DNA of 22,221 nt from CAYWHE01 sp964458125 (GTDB lineage: Bacteria > Bacteroidota > Bacteroidia > AKYH767-A > OLB10), in NCBI GenBank assembly GCA_964458125.1, contig CAYWHE010000045.1:1-22221 (forward strand). Reading direction: 5' to 3'. Below are positions 17,163 through 22,221 of the stretch, one piece after another (position 1 is the stretch's first letter; every line of letters starts with the position of its first letter). The notes under the pieces are model-generated. The model did not search any database. It was not told the origin of the DNA and saw nothing but the letters and a program-made list of their open reading frames with translations. The translations under genes and the position numbers were made by a program.

Positions 17163-17510
17163 TTAGGGCTGGTTATGGATCAGCGCATTCATCTCGCGAA
17201 AGAGGGAATCATTGATTTTGCCCAGTTCCTGAATCTCCACAGGGATCAGTTCCCGGAAGAAAGCGGACCGGCTGTATTCTTCAATATTTTTAATGACGAA
17301 AGAAGCTTTTTCGGCACCAATGGAAAGATACAGGGGCTTTACGGTGTGGGCGGCCCTGTTAAGGTCATCATACTTTTTATCCCTGAAGGAGCCCTGTATC
17401 TGTTCAAATGCCTTTGGGGCCTCCTCCAGAAAGGTGGTCACCAGGCGCTGTAATTTGTCCTGGTCACCGGCGCTGATTTCCTCCAGGAATTTCAGATTGA
17501 AACTGTTCAT
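17163..17510 (-). CDS. Stand-alone Hpt (histidine phosphotransfer) domain protein
   Basis: A 115-aa all-helical protein. The signature NRAAHTVKPLYLSIGAEKAS (51-70) matches the Hpt core (AHTLKG-x(2)-xxxGA), with His55 as phosphoacceptor and Lys58 following. The preceding helix (LQRLVTTFLEEAPKAFEQIQ) and following helix (IKNIEEYSRS) fit the four-helix bundle. There is no kinase, receiver or membrane domain, so it must shuttle phosphate between receivers. It is first in a two-gene operon with the LytTR regulator. A matching donor receiver exists in the hybrid kinase at 19427-21967, which lacks its own Hpt. The Gly after Lys58 in most Hpt domains is Pro here (HTVKPL), a mild deviation. Confidence 0.85.
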   Translation of the reverse strand: MNSFNLKFLEEISAGDQDKLQRLVTTFLEEAPKAFEQIQGSFRDKKYDDLNRAAHTVKPLYLSIGAEKASFVIKNIEEYSRSAFFRELIPVEIQELGKINDSLFREMNALIHNQP

Positions 17511-17532
17511 GATACGGATGCTAAATTATTAT

Positions 17533-17554
17533 TCCAGACGTCTGGACAAATATA
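17533..17554 (-). promoter_or_regulatory. Promoter -7 box with adjoining 14-bp palindromic operator candidate (Hpt/LytTR operon)
   Basis: On the minus strand, TATATTTG (17554-17547), an exact TAnnTTTG match, is followed immediately by TCCAGACGTCTGGA (17546-17533), a perfect 14-bp palindrome. The palindrome therefore covers the expected transcription start, 23 nt before the ATG at 17510. An operator there would repress by blocking initiation. The -33 region has only a TTT about 17 nt upstream. Confidence 0.55.
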
Positions 17555-17725
17555 AATTAATTTTCTTTTGGAAACACGGTAGTTCCATGGTAATAATGGC
17601 CAGGCCGCACTACCTGTACTGTTATTCAAATGATCTCATCCGACCAGGCTGTCCGGTGCTGCTCAAATGACAGCCAGGTTTCTCCCTGTGCCCTGCACTG
17701 CAATTTTCAATCGCTGGTTTCCGGC

Positions 17726-18652
17726 TTACTGAATGATTATTTTTTCGGTTGAAATTTCACCGTCAACTGTTGCCCTGAGAAAATAAATTCCGGCTGCCAG
17801 CTTATCCTTCAGGTTCAGGGTTTCCGCCATTTGCCCGGGTTGAAGTTCCCCGGAATAAACCACTTCTCCGGTTGCCTGAAGGATCTTAATAGCAACAACT
17901 GCTTCAATCCGGTCCATCCGTTCGATCGTGATTACGCCAACCGAGGGGTTGGGATAAATCCTCAGGCTTGTTCCAAAGTCTGTCACCTGCGTCACCGGGC
18001 CGGCATTTCGCTGAACAGAAGCCTGATTCATGCGCAGGGTATGGGTCCAGGTCCGGTTTGAATTGGCGACAAAATAGCTGTAATTTTCCGTGACCCTGGA
18101 CCCGCTGGAAGGATTGGCATACGATACCGTCAACGGGCTTCCATTAACCTGCTTGAATCCATAAAGCACCACAAAGTGTCCTCCGCCGGAGGTCCAGCCC
18201 CAGCGGGCCACCATCAGTTTTCCGGCGGCAATGTTACCGGTCACGAGGGAGGAACTCAGGCTGCTTCCGTAAGAGGTATTCGGACCTGCATAGTAATTCA
18301 TCAGCCAGCTCAGGGAGCCGTTGCAGCCATACATATTGTTCGGGTAATTGGATGAAAGTGGTGTGCTGCATGCGCTGGGACGGGATCCGTTCAGGGATGA
18401 ACAACAGATGTTAAACCACCCGTCACATTGATCGTTGGCTTTATTCACGATGGAACACTGCACGGGAGGAGTGGTGGAACTGTAGGCCCAATCCACCATG
18501 CGCGTGCAGGCCGCCCAGCACCACTGACTTTGTTCCTGGGTATACGGCGTTACTGTAATGGTGGCCGAGATGGAAGATTGCGCAAAGACATCCGTGAATT
18601 CCAGGCAGCGGTTGAAAAGTAAGCATGTAAACAGTATGAATTTTGTTTTCAT
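17726..18652 (-). CDS. Secreted papain-like cysteine protease (C39-like/C70-like) with T9SS sorting domain
   Basis: A 308-aa exported peptidase. A signal peptide (about 1-25, ending VFAQ) is followed by the catalytic domain. Gln39 is the oxyanion residue and Cys45 sits in QWCWAACTRM; their 6-residue spacing matches papain Gln19/Cys25. His159 is in GGGHFVVLYGF and Asn180 in VSYANP, giving a complete Cys-His-Asn set. A Cys-rich insert (66-110) probably forms disulfides. A T9SS type A sorting domain closes the protein (about 228-308, RIYPNPSVGVITIE to AAGIYFLRA), so it should cross both membranes. I chose ATG 18652 because it gives a clean signal peptide; the frame is open back to 18700, which would put 16 polar/basic residues ahead and overlap the upstream gene. 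There is no propeptide between signal and catalytic Cys, unlike most papain-like zymogens. Confidence 0.88.
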   Translation of the reverse strand: MKTKFILFTCLLFNRCLEFTDVFAQSSISATITVTPYTQEQSQWCWAACTRMVDWAYSSTTPPVQCSIVNKANDQCDGWFNICCSSLNGSRPSACSTPLSSNYPNNMYGCNGSLSWLMNYYAGPNTSYGSSLSSSLVTGNIAAGKLMVARWGWTSGGGHFVVLYGFKQVNGSPLTVSYANPSSGSRVTENYSYFVANSNRTWTHTLRMNQASVQRNAGPVTQVTDFGTSLRIYPNPSVGVITIERMDRIEAVVAIKILQATGEVVYSGELQPGQMAETLNLKDKLAAGIYFLRATVDGEISTEKIIIQ

Positions 18653-18674
18653 TTCGATTGAGTTTAATAATTTA

Positions 18675-19295
18675 TTAATTATTCTGAACAGGCATTTCAA
18701 CCATGCGCCTTATTAATTCCGGGAATTTTACAGGTTCGGAGAAACTTGCCCTCCTGGCGGTTGAAAGGGGAAAAAATTCCATATCATTCTCCGCTGTTTG
18801 ATCATCCGCATAAGAAATAAAATCCGCTGCCTGGTTCAGGTTTTGAAGCCAAAGCGGATGGGCAGTTGAATTTATTAAAAATTCAGTGGCCTCCTGAGCC
18901 AGGTTTTTCTCACCGGCGGCAACCACCTGGTATTTTTCCTCAAAAAAGGCGACGGTCAGAAACATGCGAATTTCATTGTTCAGTATTAACGGAACCAGGT
19001 ATGATGATGTAAACCGGGTTTCCATTTCGCCCTGACTGTTTTTAAACTGTTGGAATACCGGAACGGGTTGCCCGGGAATACTGAGAGACAATTGCCCGAC
19101 AGACTCAAATCCAAACGAGAGGAGGTCATCCCAGGGAAGCATATTCATCCAGGATATACGGGTTTCCAGAACAACAGCACTGACCAGGTCCGCATCCACA
19201 GGAGTTCTTGCAAATCTGTTTTGGGCCGGTAATAAACCGGGTAACAGCAAAAGGCCACAAAGGCCTGTCAGCATTTTCAATCTTAATTTAGTCAT
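18675..19295 (-). CDS. Secreted protein of unknown function, protease partner candidate
   Basis: A 206-aa protein with a signal peptide (MTKLRLKMLTGLCGLLLLPG to LLPAQ). The mature part has no cysteine, no lipobox and no T9SS sorting domain, so it probably stays in the periplasm. I do not recognise the family. The block SSYLVPLILNNEIRMFLTVA followed by EKYQVVAAG resembles the strand pattern of propeptide or PepSY-like chaperone modules in secreted proteases; this is a weak similarity by eye. Its stop lies 22 nt before the protease start, so they form an operon with this gene first. Possible roles are inhibitor, folding chaperone in trans, or substrate of the protease, which itself has no propeptide. 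Other functions are not excluded. Confidence 0.75.
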   Translation of the reverse strand: MTKLRLKMLTGLCGLLLLPGLLPAQNRFARTPVDADLVSAVVLETRISWMNMLPWDDLLSFGFESVGQLSLSIPGQPVPVFQQFKNSQGEMETRFTSSYLVPLILNNEIRMFLTVAFFEEKYQVVAAGEKNLAQEATEFLINSTAHPLWLQNLNQAADFISYADDQTAENDMEFFPLSTARRASFSEPVKFPELIRRMVEMPVQNN

Positions 19296-19310
19296 TGGTT
19301 TTATCTTTTT

Positions 19311-19318
19311 GAAATTTA
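19311..19318 (-). promoter_or_regulatory. Candidate -7 box (TAAATTTC) of the protease operon
   Basis: One mismatch to TAnnTTTG, 15 nt upstream of the ATG at 19295. A T-rich stretch lies upstream but no well-spaced TTG box. Weak call. Confidence 0.25.
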
Positions 19319-19426
19319 TTCCGCAAAAAAAGCATGAAAACAGGACCTTTGGCGAATCCGTTTAACGGGCGGGCGCTCCAAATTAAAATCGGTCGCTTTT
19401 GGCAGTAAGCGGTTGGCGTTGGGTAT

Positions 19427-21967
19427 TCAGACCTTTCGCTGCTGAAGCACGGCCATGCAATGCAGCAGTTCGGAAGGATGAAAAGGTTTGCTCAGGTAAT
19501 CGTGCATACCGGCTTCCAGGCATTTACTCCTTTCATCTGCGCTGGCATTTGCCGACAAGGCTATGAATAAGGTATTGGCCAGAATTTCAGGCTGATGCTC
19601 CCTTATCCTTTTAATGGTTGAATATCCGTCCATTTCAGGCATCTGCAGGTCCATGAGGACGAAATCAAAATGCTTTTTCTTCATCAGGTCAAGGGCTAAC
19701 TTTCCATTCTCCGCCTCATCGATGTTCATGGTTTTGGAAATGGAAAGGAGGGATTCTTTGGCTACGATCCGGTTGTAGGCATTGTCTTCCACGATCAGGA
19801 TACTGCTGTTTTGAAGCCGGGTCATATCGGGCACCTGGTCGGCAACGAATACCGGTTGAGCCGATACAATGGAATACGGTATTACAAACGTGAAAACCGA
19901 TCCTTTTCCCGGCACACTGGATACGCTGATTTTTCCACCCTGCAATTCGATCAGTTGTTTGGAAATCGTGAGGCCAAGCCCTGTACCTCCGAATTTACGC
20001 GTGATGCCTTCATCGGCCTGGGAAAAACTTTCGAATATTTTGTCCAGTTTATCAGCAGGAATACCGGTGCCGGTATCGGATACCTGAAATTGAAGCCGGA
20101 TTCGATCGGATGAGCCGGCACCGTCATCCACCACCCGGCATGAAATTTTTACACTGCCCTCAGTGGTGAACTTGATGGCATTGCCTGTCAGGTTGATCAG
20201 CACCTGGCTTAGCCGAACCGGATCACCTGAAACTTGTTCCGGTAAACCCGTCGTTTCGGTATGCAGTTGAATTCCCTTATCAAGCGCATTTGCCTCCAGA
20301 AGACTGGCCACGGTTTCAATGGCCTCAGCTGGTGAAAAAGCAATGGATTCAAATGAAACTTTCCCGGCCTCAATCTTGGAAATATCAAGGATGTTGTTGA
20401 TAATGCCGATCAGGTTCTCCGCGGACTTGCGCATCACCTGCAGGTAAAGGCGCTGGTCATCGCGGGGTTCCCGCTGGTTGAGCACGTTGATCATGCCGGT
20501 GATGGCATGAAGTGGTGTGCGGATTTCATGACTCATGTTCGACAGGAACTGGGTTTTATACTGTTCACTCCTGACGGCCTTTTCCTTTTCGATTTCAATG
20601 AGCCTGTTTTTTTCTTCCAGCAGACGGGCATGCCTCTTATTCATCCGTGCCCGGCTGAAGAAAAGGTACCCGGTCAGCAGCAGGAATATGGAAAGGAGGA
20701 TGGAGGCGTTGCGAAGAAGTAACTGCCTTTCGAGTTCCTTTTGCCTGATTTCCTTATCCTTGTTCAACAGGGAAATTTCCTTTTCCTTTTTTTCAAACTC
20801 ATAATTCATCTGTTTCCGGAGGGAAGACTTTCGGCCTTCCTCATTGCTGATGCTGTCGTTCATCAGTTTAAACAGCACATGCATGTCGTAAGCCCTTTTA
20901 TAATCGCTGTTGGCCCGGTAAATTTTACTGAGGGTCTCACTGGCATTCCGGATTCGTTCGGGTATCCCGGTTTCCCTGGCCAGTACAAGCGATTTATAGC
21001 AATACAACTCCGCCTCTTTCAACCGGTTTTGTTCAAAAAAAATGACGCCTATATTCTGCAGGGTGGCGGCCTGCATGTTTTTATCACCGGTTTCTTCATG
21101 CAGGATAAGCCCACGCTGATACCAGTCCAGGGCCTCCTGCTTCATCCCCTGCCTGTCCATATTCCAGCCTATATTATGAAGGGTAAAAGCAATACCCGGT
21201 TTATATCCGATGGACTGGTACAACCCTTTGCTTCGTTCAAAACAAGACAGCGCTTCGGCCAGCCTCCCTTGTTCCTGCAACAGGTAGCCCATATTGTTCA
21301 GCGACTGTGCCATACCGAATTTGTCACCGGATTGCTCGCGCACCTGAAAACTTTTTTGTGCATATTCAAAAGCCCGTTTAACATCGCCCTGCTTTTTATA
21401 AAACAGGCTGATGTTGTTATGCTGGGTGGCAATGCCAGCCCGGTCCTGGATTTCCTCCCGGAGTTTCAGGCTCTTCAGGTAATAGTCGATGGCCGACACC
21501 AGGTCACCGGTTTTTTCATATACGGTTCCGATATTGTTGAAGGACTGGGCAATGCCTGCATGGTCCCGTATCTCCTCCCGTATACGCAGGCTTTCCCTGT
21601 AAAGGTTCATGGCATGAAGGAGATCGCCCCGGTCGTAATAATAACCGGCGATGTTGTTGGTGGCATCGGCAATACCCTTATTATAACCGAGGGTCCTGGC
21701 CAGCTGCAGGGCTTGCTTCGCATAGCTCAGAAAGCTGCTGTCATCCATCGACTCATCGCTGAGTTGATACAATACATTAACTTTAACTGAATCGTCCGGC
21801 AGGGTTTTTAAGCGGGTCAGGAGGCTGTCTGAGACTGCAGCAGCGGCCGTCATTCCCGATAAGGAAAAAATGAATAAAAAGAATGCCTTAACCCTGCTAT
21901 GAATCCTGACAAATCCAAAATAATAATGCGTCAATGATGCCGATTGATACGATTTTTGCGGCTTCAT
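19427..21967 (-). CDS. TPR hybrid histidine kinase (TPR - TM - HisKA - HATPase - REC)
   Basis: An 846-aa membrane sensor. A signal or anchor lies at about 27-44 (KAFFLFIFSLSGMTAAAAV). TPR units repeat every 40 residues between about 60 and 360 (NNIGTVYEKTGDLVSAIDYY at 144-163). Then a coiled coil (376-420), one TM (421-437) and a short coiled linker. The kinase has SNMSHEIRTPLHAI (His480), an N-box with Asn596, DTGTGIP (631-637) and GGTGLGLTIS (660-669). The C-terminal receiver (about 720-846) has Glu727-Asp728, Asp773 in LMDLQMPEMDG, ALSANA and Lys827. It has no Hpt domain, so signal must leave through a separate Hpt; one is encoded two genes downstream on the same strand. The periplasmic TPR domain implies protein or peptide sensing. 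The start at 21967 is the only ATG giving the hydrophobic N-terminus. Confidence 0.93.
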   Translation of the reverse strand: MKPQKSYQSASLTHYYFGFVRIHSRVKAFFLFIFSLSGMTAAAAVSDSLLTRLKTLPDDSVKVNVLYQLSDESMDDSSFLSYAKQALQLARTLGYNKGIADATNNIAGYYYDRGDLLHAMNLYRESLRIREEIRDHAGIAQSFNNIGTVYEKTGDLVSAIDYYLKSLKLREEIQDRAGIATQHNNISLFYKKQGDVKRAFEYAQKSFQVREQSGDKFGMAQSLNNMGYLLQEQGRLAEALSCFERSKGLYQSIGYKPGIAFTLHNIGWNMDRQGMKQEALDWYQRGLILHEETGDKNMQAATLQNIGVIFFEQNRLKEAELYCYKSLVLARETGIPERIRNASETLSKIYRANSDYKRAYDMHVLFKLMNDSISNEEGRKSSLRKQMNYEFEKKEKEISLLNKDKEIRQKELERQLLLRNASILLSIFLLLTGYLFFSRARMNKRHARLLEEKNRLIEIEKEKAVRSEQYKTQFLSNMSHEIRTPLHAITGMINVLNQREPRDDQRLYLQVMRKSAENLIGIINNILDISKIEAGKVSFESIAFSPAEAIETVASLLEANALDKGIQLHTETTGLPEQVSGDPVRLSQVLINLTGNAIKFTTEGSVKISCRVVDDGAGSSDRIRLQFQVSDTGTGIPADKLDKIFESFSQADEGITRKFGGTGLGLTISKQLIELQGGKISVSSVPGKGSVFTFVIPYSIVSAQPVFVADQVPDMTRLQNSSILIVEDNAYNRIVAKESLLSISKTMNIDEAENGKLALDLMKKKHFDFVLMDLQMPEMDGYSTIKRIREHQPEILANTLFIALSANASADERSKCLEAGMHDYLSKPFHPSELLHCMAVLQQRKV

Positions 21968-22036
21968 CAGCAGGTGGCGGGGGTAAGCAGGTATTGAAAA
22001 AAACAGGAATTCATTTTCATATTATCATAGGGAAAC

Positions 22037-22044
22037 CAAAGATA
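22037..22044 (-). promoter_or_regulatory. Candidate -7 box (TATCTTTG) of the hybrid kinase
   Basis: Exact TAnnTTTG match on the minus strand, 69 nt upstream of the ATG at 21967; no clear -33 element. Confidence 0.4.
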
Positions 22045-22116
22045 CTTAAATAAAAACATCTCAGGATATCATGAAAAATCAAGGGTATGAAACCCAGGGC
22101 AAGTGTTGAACCCATC

Positions 22117-22196
22117 CCGATTCGCTTCGCGACCGGGATTCATTCGACTACGACTTTCACTTCGGACGTTGTCCTTGTAAAAGTCAAGTCGACTTG
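22117..22196. repeat. Dispersed palindromic element, copy 3
   Basis: Same left shoulder as copy 2 (CCGATTCGCTTC then GACCGGG), the same left arm, GGAC-GTT-GTCC centre as in copy 1, and right arm AAAAGTCAAGTCGACTTG. The right arm is shorter and diverges after GTCGA. It is followed at 22210-22221 by AAGCAGCGGCGT, the 12-mer that precedes copy 2, and the window then ends. Confidence 0.85.
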
Positions 22197-22221
22197 AAAA
22201 TTCCACCCCAAGCAGCGGCGT

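Overview
The window looks like a Bacteroidota chromosome, most likely from the Chitinophagales/Sphingobacteriales side of the phylum. This is inferred from two proteins ending in type IX secretion (T9SS) type A sorting domains, a periplasmic beta-propeller (Reg_prop/Y_Y_Y) LytS-type sensor, TPR-linked histidine kinases, the lack of Shine-Dalgarno sites, and several -7 boxes of the TAnnTTTG type. No tRNA, rRNA, CRISPR array, transposase or phage gene was seen. A run of exactly 100 N at 11070-11169 shows the sequence is a scaffold with one gap of unknown size.

Layout. 1-430: a palindromic repeat element abuts a decayed DUF1801 gene whose frame can be followed through three internal stops. 610-4942: plus-strand metabolic genes: a zinc-less MDR oxidoreductase, a small conserved hypothetical protein, a second copy of the palindromic element, then an SDR dehydrogenase and an NDH-2-like flavoprotein 4 nt apart. 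5163-8813 (minus): a 1216-aa one-piece sensor (beta-propeller, Y_Y_Y, TM, GAF, LytS-type kinase) with no LytTR regulator beside it. 9509-13598 (plus): a large T9SS-exported repeat protein with about ten 70-aa Cys-containing modules, interrupted by the assembly gap and closed by a strong terminator. 14159-16223 (plus): a VOC-fold protein and a TPR membrane protein broken by a one-base frameshift. 16403-21967 (minus): a LytTR response regulator and a free-standing Hpt protein (operon), a secreted papain-like protease with a secreted partner (operon), and a TPR hybrid histidine kinase carrying a receiver. The third copy of the palindromic element closes the window.

How the genes may work together. 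The hybrid kinase has a receiver but no Hpt domain. A solo Hpt gene lies two genes downstream on the same strand, 13 nt from a LytTR response regulator. The simplest reading is a split four-step phosphorelay (His480 to Asp773 of the hybrid kinase, to His55 of the Hpt, to Asp58 of the LytTR regulator), with the protease/partner pair encoded between input and output modules. A 14-bp perfect palindrome sits against the predicted -7 box of the Hpt/LytTR operon. This wiring is inference. The domains and catalytic residues are visible in the sequence.
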